A DNA stretch of 64,000 bases from the NCBI RefSeq assembly GCF_000376805.1, contig NZ_AQXT01000002.1, positions 1,550,001 through 1,614,000 of the forward strand, written 5' to 3'. A program made the translations under genes and the position numbers. Shown here one piece after another: positions 21,621 through 29,838 of the stretch (position 1 is the stretch's first letter; the number at the start of each line of letters is the position of its first letter). The notes beneath the pieces are model-generated. The model made no database searches. It worked only from the letters and a program-made list of their open reading frames with translations, and was not told the origin of the DNA. The DNA comes from Henriciella marina DSM 19595 (lineage in GTDB: Bacteria > Pseudomonadota > Alphaproteobacteria > Caulobacterales > Hyphomonadaceae).

Positions 21621-21807
21621 CAACCCTTCTGCACTCCCCTGACAGTAGAAGCAGCTCGCACTGCCAACCTGCCATTTTGGCGCAAAACGCTGCCGTGTTG
21701 AACCGACTATTAACCGGCCCAGCAAGAACAGAGGCGTTTCAGATGGAACAGACCATATAGAATCTGTTCGCCTCTCTTGGCAAGCCCTAATATCACCCGA
21801 GAGGCGA

Positions 21808-22236
21808 TTACTGGCCCTTTATATACTCGACCATGGCGTCTGCCTCAGCGCGCGTTTCCTCGATCTTCCACTTAACGAGGTCACCGATCGAGATAATGCC
21901 GGCAAGCTTGCCGTCGCGCATGACCGGTAGATGGCGCACCCTGCGGTCGGTCATCCGGGCAAGGCACTGGTCCAGGCTCTCTGCCGGATTGGCTGTGATG
22001 ACACCGCGCGTCATGGATTCTTCGACACTCATATTGAGGGCCTCAGCCCCGTGGCGCGCGACCTGTCTCAGAATATCCCTTTCAGACAAGACACCTGCGA
22101 GATCGTCTCCGTTCACGGCAACAACGGCGCCGATGCGCGCATCATCGAGAAAACGTGCTGCATCGCCCAGCGTCTTTGACGCCTCTATCGTCAGGACCTC
22201 GCCACCCTTCATCTTGAGTATCTGCTCTATCAGCAT
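21808..22236 (-). CDS. CBS-domain pair protein
   Basis: A 142-residue cytoplasmic protein consisting of two CBS motifs: the first with VLTIEASKTLGDAARFLDDARIGAVVAV and LAGVLSERDILRQVA, the second with VITANPAESLDQCLARMTDRRVRHLPVM and LAGIISIGDLVKWKI. Such stand-alone pairs bind adenosine nucleotides and act as energy or redox sensors; partners are not evident here. The start at 22236 is chosen for the GGAGGA ribosome site six bases upstream; a longer frame to 22296 lacks one. It lies upstream of the rrn promoter array in the same direction, so a transcript that is not terminated would run into the rrn leader. Confidence 0.9.
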   Translation of the reverse strand: MLIEQILKMKGGEVLTIEASKTLGDAARFLDDARIGAVVAVNGDDLAGVLSERDILRQVARHGAEALNMSVEESMTRGVITANPAESLDQCLARMTDRRVRHLPVMRDGKLAGIISIGDLVKWKIEETRAEADAMVEYIKGQ

Positions 22237-22437
22237 GCCATCCTCCGTGTTTCTTTTTGTTTTGGTACATTCTGCATAACACACGCGCGCACTCACGCGA
22301 AGGAATCACCCCGAAAAGGTGGTCGGGCCGTTGACGCAATTCGGCACAAATCCCGCATTCCCGAGCGTATAATCCCCAGCATCGGCGGGGGAATGTTCCC
22401 CAAGGAGGCGAAAACCCGGCACAGCGCTCCCGCGAAT

Positions 22438-22453
22438 TGGCACACGCATTGCA
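22438..22453 (+). promoter_or_regulatory. Consensus sigma-54 promoter of hfaABD
   Basis: TGGCAC-N5-TTGCA, with the -24 GG and -12 GC elements separated by exactly 10 bp, matches the RpoN consensus throughout. Transcription should begin near 22464, about 26 bp before the hfaA ATG. An RpoN promoter needs an enhancer-binding protein; no obvious paired upstream dyad was identified. A TATAAT at 22368 lacks a partnered -35. Confidence 0.75.
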
Positions 22454-22489
22454 ACCGATCTCTCCATCAACCCCAAAAGGGATCGGCAG

Positions 22490-22906
22490 ATGAAAAACAT
22501 TATGTACCTTATCACCGGACTGGCCGGCTTCGCAGCAGCCGCAGGCATTGCGCCTGCGCCAGCCGCAAACGCCCAGGCAGCGTCCAGCGCGTCACAGTTT
22601 GAGCGCCCTTATGGTTTTGCCCCCGGACAAGAAAGCCAGCCGTTTACCGCAGCTTCACGCGATGCGAGTAATAACCGCGTCATTATCAATGGCTTGATCA
22701 ATGGCGGCACCGGACTTGGAACCGGCCTCTATACAGGCTGGGGACAGACGGAAGGCGCACCGGGCATGCTTGGATCCGGCACTGCAATCGGAAATCAGCT
22801 CAACGTCGTCACGAACGGTAACAACAACACCGTCATCATCGACTCTACGCAGATCAACAATGGCGACCAATCGGTCGTTCTCAATGGGGAGCTCGACCTC
22901 AAATGA
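22490..22906 (+). CDS. hfaA: Holdfast anchor protein HfaA
   Basis: Small secreted curlin-like subunit that, with HfaB and HfaD, fixes the polysaccharide holdfast to the cell pole. The 138-residue product has a signal peptide (residues 1 to about 29, ending ANAQA), then an Asn/Gly-rich part with spaced repeats such as NRVIINGLINGGTG, GNQLNVVTNGNNNTVII and NNGDQSVVLNG, resembling curlin amyloid strands. It is first in the operon, with a consensus sigma-54 promoter upstream, and its stop overlaps the hfaB ATG (ATGA). Confidence 0.9.
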   Translation: MKNIMYLITGLAGFAAAAGIAPAPAANAQAASSASQFERPYGFAPGQESQPFTAASRDASNNRVIINGLINGGTGLGTGLYTGWGQTEGAPGMLGSGTAIGNQLNVVTNGNNNTVIIDSTQINNGDQSVVLNGELDLK

Positions 22907-23901
22907 TTACTCTCGCCAAAGCAAAGAAACCTTTCGCCAAAAGGCTTTCGGGAACCGTTATGGCTGGCGCCATGCTCGCTTCAGGTTGCGTGTCACCAAT
23001 CGCTGGCCCGGGTGGCAACTATGCAAGCCCGATCGGCAACGCGCCGGTCACCGCGAACCCGACGCCCTATTCTGACGGTCTCGTCTGTATGGGTCATTAC
23101 TCGCGCCAGAGCGGTTATGCCGCCCCGCGAATCGCTGTTGGCCGAATTCTCGACTATACCGGCAAGGCAGACTTTGAAGGTGGCCGCCGCGTCACCCAGG
23201 GCGCATCGCTGATGGCGATCTCCGCCTTTGCGAAAGCCGGGGCCCGCCTGGTTGAGCGTTTTGACACCTCTGTCTCCGAGCTTGAGCTGAAATATGCCAA
23301 TAACCGCCTGATCGGCGACGATGTGGCCGAAGACTTCCGCCGCATCAATGCGGGCTCGATCCCGGGTTCGGACTATTACCTGATCGGCGGCATCACGGAG
23401 CTCAACTACAATATTCGCTCTGTCGGCGGTGAGGCCTTTGTCGGCGACACCGACGCGATGGACCCGAAAGGCTCCATTGGCGCCAAGCTTTATGTGATCA
23501 ATGTGGGCCTCGATCTTCGTCTCGTTGAGACCGAGAGCCTCGAAGTCGTCGACGTGATTTCCTACCAGAAGCAGATCATCGGCCGCGAAGTGTCCCTCGG
23601 CGTGTTCGATTTTGCCAATGGCAATGTGTTCGACATCGGTGTCGGCGGCCGCGCGCAGGAGCCTATCCAGCTCGCGATTCGCTCGGTTCTCGAACGGGCC
23701 GTCCTGGAAATGATGGCGAATCTCTATGCAGCGCCGACCTCGGATGTCTGTGCTCTGACAGCAGGTGGCATCTCCACCAACAGTGTCACCGGCGACTTCC
23801 GCCCGGCTGGCGCGCCACTTGAAGAGTATAACGGACCATCCCGTCAGTCTGTTTCGGCCTGGCACAATCGCCGCGACCCAGGCCTGCGCGGACGCAACTA
23901 G
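22903..23901 (+). CDS. hfaB: Holdfast anchor secretion lipoprotein HfaB (CsgG family)
   Basis: A 332-residue outer-membrane lipoprotein, homologue of the curli secretion pore CsgG, needed to export and stabilise HfaA and HfaD. The leader ends in lipobox LASGC with cysteine at residue 29. The CsgG-like core includes IAVGRILDYTGK, TQGASLMAISAFAKAGARLVERFD, the transmembrane hairpin region around residues 150-215 and AIRSVLERAVLEMMANLY near the end. A proline-rich tail of about 45 residues follows. It sits between hfaA and hfaD in the order known from Caulobacter. Confidence 0.92.
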   Translation: MITLAKAKKPFAKRLSGTVMAGAMLASGCVSPIAGPGGNYASPIGNAPVTANPTPYSDGLVCMGHYSRQSGYAAPRIAVGRILDYTGKADFEGGRRVTQGASLMAISAFAKAGARLVERFDTSVSELELKYANNRLIGDDVAEDFRRINAGSIPGSDYYLIGGITELNYNIRSVGGEAFVGDTDAMDPKGSIGAKLYVINVGLDLRLVETESLEVVDVISYQKQIIGREVSLGVFDFANGNVFDIGVGGRAQEPIQLAIRSVLERAVLEMMANLYAAPTSDVCALTAGGISTNSVTGDFRPAGAPLEEYNGPSRQSVSAWHNRRDPGLRGRN

Positions 23902-23942
23902 ATCCGCCGCAGGACCTTTTAGACCGCTTCATGGAGGCCAGA

Positions 23943-25241
23943 ATGCCCAAGACAGCAACAAGACTATCGGCCCTTTTCGCCATCGCCGTCTCTACATCGG
24001 CCATGGCAGCCGCTCAGGACTGGGAATACATCCCTTATATGGGTGACGATTCGGCAGCAGCCGACGCCCAGTCCAGCAGCACGCCTGCCACCGGGACGAT
24101 CGATCAGGTCCAGTTCGGCGATGTCTGGGCAGACATGGACGTCCAGCTTCCAGAGCACACACCAAACGGTGTTTCGACATCGACCACTGTCGGCAACCTC
24201 GCAAATGCGACGCGCCACGCCGGCGACATCGACAGCGAAGTCCGTCAGAGCTTTGATGCCACCTCGCGTGCCACCAACAGCGTTCGCGGCTATTCGGTCG
24301 GGACGGGCGTATCGACGACCACCGCTTATGCCAATGCATCGTCTGCTGGCACCAATTACGGCGCCAACAGCTCCTATGCACAGCAGGAGGCCGCAGGCTC
24401 GGTCGAGGCTAATAGCCGTATCGAGCTCTATCAGGCGAATCAGGTCGCAAGTGCCTCGACCGCTGTCGCCAACGTTTCGACCAACGACAATAATGACGGC
24501 TTCAGCATCGCTGACCAGACACAGTACAGCGCCGCTGACGTCACGTCGGAGACCGACGCGGACATGTGGCAGAACGGGACATCTGCGTCCTTCGCAACCA
24601 CAGCTGGCGGCAACGCATCGTCATCGACGGGCTATACCAGCACGAATTACAACCGCGCCCTTCAGAAGACCGAAGACGGCACCCGCATTTCCGGTTCGAC
24701 CGACGTCTATATGAAGGACGGTACGAACGTGACCGCCGCAACCAACAGCTTCGGCAACTCCGCCACGGTCCATAATGAGTGGGGTTATGCCACGCTCGGG
24801 ATCGACGGCGCGCCAACAAAGCAGGACAACCAGGCCGATGTCGACGCACAGTCCTATGTGACGCTCGATCACTGGAGCGGCTATGCCAATTCCAGCTCCT
24901 ACGGCGTCGGTAACTCTGCGCTCATTTCCAATGTCGGGTCTGACACAGTCATGTATGCCGACCAGTCCAACAGCGGGACCGTCTACAGCTATGCCAAGCT
25001 CGACGGCGCCTCCTGGACGGGCGGCACCGGCGTCGTGACGTCCACAGCTGTCGGTAACGCTGCAACCGCCACCGTCTGTAATTTCTGTAGCGAAGGCGCC
25101 GTTGGCGGCCGCGTCAATCAGGTGAATACGGGCGCGGTCATTGCCCAGGGCCAGGCGAACACGAACTATGGCGGAGGCATTTATGGCTCAGCCAGCGCAA
25201 TTGGCAACGCCGCCACTATTCAGTCGCTTGGCACGGAGTAA
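23943..25241 (+). CDS. hfaD: Holdfast anchor protein HfaD
   Basis: A 432-residue secreted adhesin of the holdfast anchor. It starts with a signal peptide (MPKTATRLSALFAIAVSTSAMAAA) and is otherwise a long run of short strands rich in Ala, Ser, Thr and Asn, with repeated motifs of the type TxVGNxAxA (GNLANAT, GNASSSTG, NSFGNSATVHN, VGNSALISN, VGNAATAT, IGNAATIQS), as expected for a beta-solenoid. The ATG at 23943 has GGAGG five bases upstream; an in-frame ATG at 23931 is part of that ribosome site. It ends the operon and is followed by a strong terminator. Confidence 0.9.
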   Translation: MPKTATRLSALFAIAVSTSAMAAAQDWEYIPYMGDDSAAADAQSSSTPATGTIDQVQFGDVWADMDVQLPEHTPNGVSTSTTVGNLANATRHAGDIDSEVRQSFDATSRATNSVRGYSVGTGVSTTTAYANASSAGTNYGANSSYAQQEAAGSVEANSRIELYQANQVASASTAVANVSTNDNNDGFSIADQTQYSAADVTSETDADMWQNGTSASFATTAGGNASSSTGYTSTNYNRALQKTEDGTRISGSTDVYMKDGTNVTAATNSFGNSATVHNEWGYATLGIDGAPTKQDNQADVDAQSYVTLDHWSGYANSSSYGVGNSALISNVGSDTVMYADQSNSGTVYSYAKLDGASWTGGTGVVTSTAVGNAATATVCNFCSEGAVGGRVNQVNTGAVIAQGQANTNYGGGIYGSASAIGNAATIQSLGTE

Positions 25242-25278
25242 ATCCAGCCCTGACGACTGAGGATCTGCCGATCCAAGG

Positions 25279-25308
25279 CCCCTGCCCTCGCAAGACGGCA
25301 GGGGTTTT
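25279..25308 (+). terminator. Terminator of hfaABD
   Basis: CCCCTGCC (25279-25286) pairs with GGCAGGGG (25297-25304), ten-base loop, followed by TTTT. It lies 37 bp after the hfaD stop. Confidence 0.82.
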
Positions 25309-25472
25309 GATTCGTGGGCCTATAATTTGGGTAGTCAGCCAGAGGAAAACCTGGCCTATCAGGGAGGCCTTGCCCCCCCTAGGGGTTTTACATAAGCCCA
25401 GATTTATCAGGCTGGCTGGCCTCGGCACAGCTTCGATTCGCCAATCTGCGCGCGCCGCCTAGATGGCCATTC

Positions 25473-25856
25473 ATGCTTACACGTCTTTTCCTCGCACTCA
25501 TCGCCATTCTCTTCACCGGTTTCGGGCTCTGGTCGCTGATCGACCCGATCGGCATGACCTCCCGCCTCGACGTAAATGTCAGCGGGCCGAACGCGCTGTT
25601 CGAGATGCGCGGCATATTTGGTGGGGTCAGCCTCGCGGCGGCCGGCCTGACAGCTGCCGGTGCCCTGATGCCAGCGCGCTACGAGCGCCCAGCGCTCTGG
25701 CTGCTTGTGGTGTATATGGGCGGCTACACGCTCGCCCGGCTCGTCTCGCTCATCGTTGGCGACAGCCCGACATTCAATGGCTGGGCCTTCGCAAGCTTCG
25801 AGGTTCTAAGTTTCATACTGGCGAGCCTCGCCCTTATCGCGCGCAAAAAACCCTAG
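25473..25856 (+). CDS. Small integral membrane protein, DUF4345-like
   Basis: A 127-residue protein with four predicted membrane helices (about residues 4-23, 45-65, 74-93 and 102-122) and little else; it resembles the DUF4345 family of small four-helix proteins, whose function is not known. The helix-1 region reads LFLALIAILFTGFGLWSLIDP and is followed by MRGIFGGVSLAAAGL. It is a single gene flanked by terminators on both sides. Confidence 0.72.
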   Translation: MLTRLFLALIAILFTGFGLWSLIDPIGMTSRLDVNVSGPNALFEMRGIFGGVSLAAAGLTAAGALMPARYERPALWLLVVYMGGYTLARLVSLIVGDSPTFNGWAFASFEVLSFILASLALIARKKP

Positions 25857-25859
25857 AAA

Positions 25860-25890
25860 AAAGCCCCGCCAGCAGAACTGGCGGGGCTTT
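25860..25890. terminator. Bidirectional terminator between DUF4345-like gene and TonB receptor
   Basis: A 13-bp perfect stem (AAAGCCCCGCCAG, loop CAGAA, CTGGCGGGGCTTT) with A and T tracts on both sides, so it can end both convergent transcripts. Confidence 0.9.
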
Positions 25891-25914
25891 TCATTCTGGT
25901 ATGTGGGTCAGAGC

Positions 25915-28446
25915 CTAGAAGTTGACCTTCAGCTCTGCGCCATACATGGCCGGAACGCCTGGATAGACGGCATTGGTGCCGGTCTGCTCAGGGACGCCAA
26001 AGGCGAGCATATTGTAGTACTCGTCGGTGATGTTCTCACCGAAGACCGAGAACTCCCACTGCCCATCGCGCGACTGGATGCCAACGCGTGCGCCGAAGAG
26101 CGCATACGCGTCATTATCGGTCAGGCCAGCTGACGTCACAGACAGTGCGGTCTCGGAGTTGTAACGCGCATTCACGTGGAACAGCGCTTCGAGGTTATCG
26201 GAGACGGGGTAGAGATAGGTCCCCGATGCCGTCACCACATGCTCAGGCACGTTGACCAGCTGCTCACCGCCGGGTGCCAGCAGCGTCAGTGCCCCGGTGC
26301 CAGATGGCACGAGGATGTCGCCCTGCCGCTCAGCCTTCGTATAGGCATAGCCGCCCTGGAAGGTCAGGCCGTCAGCCGGTGCGAACGATGTGTCGAGTTC
26401 CAGGCCGTAGCTTTCAACATCAGAGTTGAAGGTCCGGAAGTTCGTGCCCGTGAAGAGGTTCTCCTGGAAGTCGGTCACATCCTGATAGAATATGGCGCCG
26501 TTCAGCGTCGCATTCAGGTCCTGGAAGCTTGATTTCCAACCAATTTCAAAGGCGTCGACCGTTTCGGAATCGAATTGCAGGTCGGTCGGCTGTGGACCAT
26601 TGCCGCCAAACAGCACGCTGTCGAAACCGGAGCGGTCAAGGTTGTAACCGCCAGCCTTGTAGCCGCGCGAGTAGGACGCATAGGTCATGAAGTCCGGCGA
26701 GAACTCATAGGCGAGTTTCGCTGTGCCGCTGACCGTCGTTTCGTCGAACTTGTCGGAGTCAGAAACGCTGAACTCACTGTTCACGGCCGGGTTACAGACA
26801 AGAAGCGCAAGATCGCCAAGAGCAACTGCGACGCCAGGCTGGGCTGCGAAGAAGTTACATGGCGTGACATTGCCATCGAGGTCGTACTCGACCTCTTTTT
26901 CTTCGTAGTTGCCACGCACACCGACGGTCGCCGTCAGGCGATCGGTGATTTCGATTTCATTGTGCGTGAAGAGCGCGAAAGCGTTCGTCGTCTGCTCGAA
27001 ATCATCGGTGTCCTGACCCTGGCCCGGCTGGAAGCCCGGCACGAAGAACGGCACCGTGCCTGGCGTGCCCGGTGCTGCAGGAGCGCCGGTCAGCGGGTTG
27101 ATATTGCCAAGCAGGGACGGAACGACCGTGCCCGATGGGTCGAGGCTGCCGAAGATCTGGCCGCCAGCTGCACCGAACGCCACAAGGTCGGTATAGAGAT
27201 TGGCTTGCGTCCCGACGCGGATCGTGTCGGTATAGCTCGTCTCCTGGTTCATGTAGAACCCACCAACCAGCCAGTCGAGCCGGCCATAGGTGTCCTGCAG
27301 GCGAACTTCCTGGGTGAACGTCTTGTCGCCGATCATCGTGCCGTCGCGATAAGCGCGGTCGATGCCGGAAAAGTCGATGTCCTGGTCGCGCAGGGCGTCC
27401 CAGTCACGATAGGACGTGATGGTTGTCAGGTTCGCATCACCGAAGACGCGGTTGCGGTACTCAGCCGAGATACCCCATTCCTCGACATCGTCAGAGACAT
27501 CGCGGTTTGGCGAAATGGCCACTTTCAGATCTTCAGGATCGGCGGTCGGAATACCGACCAGGCCGAGACGCGCGGCGCCTGCATTGACGGCTGCGCCCAG
27601 TGGACCTGGGTTAAAGTTCACAGCGACACAGCAGTCTTCGCTGGTCTGGCCGTAATCAGCGATCACGCGAAGGCTGGCATCGCCTTCTTCAAACAGCATC
27701 TGGCCACGCATCAGGAAGCGGTTCAGATTGTTAAACTCACGGCCGCTGTTCACGTCGTCGATATAACCATCGCGCTCACGGCGTAGAAGATCGACACGGA
27801 CAGCCACATTGTCCGAAATCGGACCGGTGACCATCGCCTCGCCGCTATACATATTGTAGTTGCCGAAGCCGGCTTTCAGATAGGCCTCAGGCTCAAATTG
27901 AGGCTTGGCCGTGTTGATAGACACAACACCGGCTGAGGTGTTGCGGCCGAACAGCGTGCCCTGAGGGCCGCGCAGCACTTCGATGCTGGCAAGTTCCGGC
28001 ATTTCAGAGAGGGCAATACCCGTCTTCGTGCGAACAACGCCATCGATCAGGACGCCGACAGCTGGCTCAAAGCCTGGATTGTTCGAGCCGGTACCAACGC
28101 CGCGGATCGAGATGCTCGTGCCGGATGCTGCGGACTCAGACTGCGAAATCTGAACCGATGGTGCGATCTGCTCAATGTCATTCAGGCGGGCGACGCCTGT
28201 GTCTTCGAGAAGCGATGCGTCGAAGGCAGTCACCGAAACCGGCACATCCTGGACGGTCGTGCCGGACCGACGGGTCGCTTCGACAACAACAGCGTTCAGA
28301 CGGCGCTGGCCATCGTCTGCTTGCTCGGTTTCCTGCGCCGATGCGGACAGGACAGGGGTAGTCATCAGTGCGGCGAGGCCAACACCTGCGCAGAGCGAGA
28401 ACTTCATCGCCTGCGACTTTCTGGAAGGTCTGGGAAGGAACCTCAT
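25915..28446 (-). CDS. TonB-dependent outer-membrane receptor
   Basis: An 843-residue receptor with signal peptide (to about residue 38), a plug domain (VEATRRSGTTVQDVPVSVTAFD, IRGVGTGSNNPGFEPAVGVLIDGVVRT, IEVLRGPQGTLFGRNTSAGVVSI) and a 22-strand barrel ending in a terminal aromatic (ELKVNF). The plug blocks match the large alphaproteobacterial receptor group typified by proteins annotated as IroE-like or pesticin/FyuA-type, which take up varied substrates; the ligand cannot be told. The extracellular loops are long, one with many Pro and Gly (about residue 440-480). There is no adjacent TonB, regulator or enzyme to hint at the substrate. GGAG lies eight bases before the ATG. Confidence 0.93.
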   Translation of the reverse strand: MRFLPRPSRKSQAMKFSLCAGVGLAALMTTPVLSASAQETEQADDGQRRLNAVVVEATRRSGTTVQDVPVSVTAFDASLLEDTGVARLNDIEQIAPSVQISQSESAASGTSISIRGVGTGSNNPGFEPAVGVLIDGVVRTKTGIALSEMPELASIEVLRGPQGTLFGRNTSAGVVSINTAKPQFEPEAYLKAGFGNYNMYSGEAMVTGPISDNVAVRVDLLRRERDGYIDDVNSGREFNNLNRFLMRGQMLFEEGDASLRVIADYGQTSEDCCVAVNFNPGPLGAAVNAGAARLGLVGIPTADPEDLKVAISPNRDVSDDVEEWGISAEYRNRVFGDANLTTITSYRDWDALRDQDIDFSGIDRAYRDGTMIGDKTFTQEVRLQDTYGRLDWLVGGFYMNQETSYTDTIRVGTQANLYTDLVAFGAAGGQIFGSLDPSGTVVPSLLGNINPLTGAPAAPGTPGTVPFFVPGFQPGQGQDTDDFEQTTNAFALFTHNEIEITDRLTATVGVRGNYEEKEVEYDLDGNVTPCNFFAAQPGVAVALGDLALLVCNPAVNSEFSVSDSDKFDETTVSGTAKLAYEFSPDFMTYASYSRGYKAGGYNLDRSGFDSVLFGGNGPQPTDLQFDSETVDAFEIGWKSSFQDLNATLNGAIFYQDVTDFQENLFTGTNFRTFNSDVESYGLELDTSFAPADGLTFQGGYAYTKAERQGDILVPSGTGALTLLAPGGEQLVNVPEHVVTASGTYLYPVSDNLEALFHVNARYNSETALSVTSAGLTDNDAYALFGARVGIQSRDGQWEFSVFGENITDEYYNMLAFGVPEQTGTNAVYPGVPAMYGAELKVNF

Positions 28447-28587
28447 CTAACGTCTCCAAAAGTCTGTTTTATTATTTTTATGAGCCTCAGACGGACTCTC
28501 TGCCCCTTTAGCAGCGCCATGCAGCAATGCAACCCTGGAAGTCGCTAACTAAACAATCCGTCAGGGTGCAGCGCACAAACCGGAACG

Positions 28588-28613
28588 AAAAACACCGCGC
28601 AAATGTTGCGCGG
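28588..28613 (-). terminator. Terminator after the Cys/Gly-rich secreted protein gene
   Basis: On the minus strand CCGCGCAA pairs with TTGCGCGG (28595-28613, three-base loop), followed by TGTTTTT. It separates the upstream gene from the TonB receptor gene that follows in the same direction. Confidence 0.75.
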
Positions 28614-28664
28614 CGTCTCTCCCAGTCCGCGTCAGAGACGCGGCCCCACACTGAGCTATTTTCG

Positions 28665-29633
28665 CTAGTAGACGCCCTGGCCGACGCCACCATCAAAGAC
28701 CATGGCACGGCCAGCCGCCTGACGAACACGTTGAACTTCGCGCGTCACTTCTTTCATGACGGTGCGCGTCTTTGGAACGCAGACTTCTTCGGCGACGCGC
28801 GCTTCAACCACCTTGATGCCTGGGCCATAGCGGCGCAGGAGCGAGCGCTCGTTACAGTCGCGTTGAGGCGTTTGCGGGGCGCAAGTCAGATCGCCGCCCG
28901 GGCGGTGCACGAGGGCCTCGCCCTTGGAGCAGGCCATCGTCTGGCCGTGATCGAAGCTCGCATGTCCGTCTGCGACCTTGCCGAGGGTGACCTGAAGACG
29001 TGTGCCCGCAAGGCAGCGGAAGACTTCACCATTATAGGAAGAGGCAATATTCTGGCCGCCATCGACCTGGGAGGCCGGGTGAGGCGCGCCCATGTCATCA
29101 ATGCAGACAGCCTGTACGGCGCGGTAGGCCATGCGGTAGCTGACCTGATCGACGCAATATTCTTCGGTCGTCGGCACCTGCTCCGTCACGGTGTCGGTAT
29201 AGGTTTCCTCAGCGCCGCTGACGTTCAACGTGCCAATCGAGCTGACGCCGACCGGGGCCGGGCCGCCGAAACCACCACCGCCGCCTGCATAGGCAATGAC
29301 TTCGCTGGACGCAGAAGCGCCTGCGGTCACATTCAGATAGCTTTGCGCGGAGACGTTCAAATTGCCGCCATTCACATTCACGTTCGTGCCGCCGATTGTG
29401 ATGTTCGGACCAGCGACGTTCACGCCTGGGACATTGAGGCCATGGCCCTTACCGCCTTGGCAGCAGGCCGATCCATGACCACCGCCATTATAAGTCGGGG
29501 TCGGCGGCGGGGTCGGCTTGCAGGTGTTACAGCCGCCGCCGCCATTGCTGCCGGCCCAGGCAAGGCCTGACAGGGTGACGATAACTGCGGCGCCAGCGCC
29601 GGCAAACAGACTGTGTCGTGTTGAAACGCGCAT
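28665..29633 (-). CDS. Unrecognised secreted Cys/Gly-rich protein with Asn-Val repeats
   Basis: I do not recognise this 322-residue protein. It has a clear signal peptide (residues 1 to about 28, ending LAWAG), then a Gly/Pro/His stretch with two cysteine pairs (GCNTC, ACC). Residues about 65-100 hold spaced motifs NVPGVNVAGPNITIGG and NVNVNGGNLNV, which look like a short beta-solenoid or amyloid-type repeat. The C-terminal 180 residues contain seven more cysteines at even spacing (YCVD, VCIDD, FRCLAG, ACSKG, TCAPQ, DCNE, VCVPK), suggesting disulfides, and end in a Lys/Arg-rich helix. It is a single gene with its own terminator. A cell-surface or stalk/holdfast matrix protein is a guess from composition only. 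Confidence 0.75.
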   Translation of the reverse strand: MRVSTRHSLFAGAGAAVIVTLSGLAWAGSNGGGGCNTCKPTPPPTPTYNGGGHGSACCQGGKGHGLNVPGVNVAGPNITIGGTNVNVNGGNLNVSAQSYLNVTAGASASSEVIAYAGGGGGFGGPAPVGVSSIGTLNVSGAEETYTDTVTEQVPTTEEYCVDQVSYRMAYRAVQAVCIDDMGAPHPASQVDGGQNIASSYNGEVFRCLAGTRLQVTLGKVADGHASFDHGQTMACSKGEALVHRPGGDLTCAPQTPQRDCNERSLLRRYGPGIKVVEARVAEEVCVPKTRTVMKEVTREVQRVRQAAGRAMVFDGGVGQGVY

Positions 29634-29838
29634 GAGGTGTCTCCGTGGGTCTTCCCCTGAGGAGAAGCACAGAGCATGCCATTTCTCGCTTCATTCGCGA
29701 AAAATGTTCCGATGACGGAAATTCGGGTGTCCCAGGGCGGTGTTTGAACTGGCCCATTGCTTGCGAAGTGGGAGGGCGACCGCTCGGCGGCCGACAGACG
29801 CTCAACAGATTGACTGACGATAATAGAAGCAGGCTTAC

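Larger units (their letters stand above)
20951..21690 (-). repeat. Five tandem 158-160-bp units, each carrying an rrn promoter
   Basis: Successive -10 elements are 158, 160, 159 and 158 bp apart. Each unit shares a block with the promoter, then CCTTCTGCAnnCTCTGCAG-like and CCGAAACCGCAGAnTTTCAAAGC-like blocks upstream. Units 3 and 4 are nearly identical (compare 21205-21290 with 21365-21450), which points to recent duplication or gene conversion; units 1 and 5 are more diverged. This occupies most of the gene-free 1.1 kb between 16S and the CBS gene; from 21690 to 21807 I see nothing further. Frames open across the units are by-products of the repeat. Confidence 0.85.

Noticed and set aside
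20950-21760. Frames of up to 231 codons across the tandem repeats, and a CRISPR or satellite reading of the units
   Set aside because: The frames only reflect the 158-160-bp unit. Units are too long, have no spacers between short direct repeats, and each carries a clear promoter.
22331-22373. TTGACG and TATAAT upstream of hfaA
   Set aside because: They are 31 bp apart, far from the 17-bp optimum, so they do not make one promoter; the sigma-54 motif is better placed.
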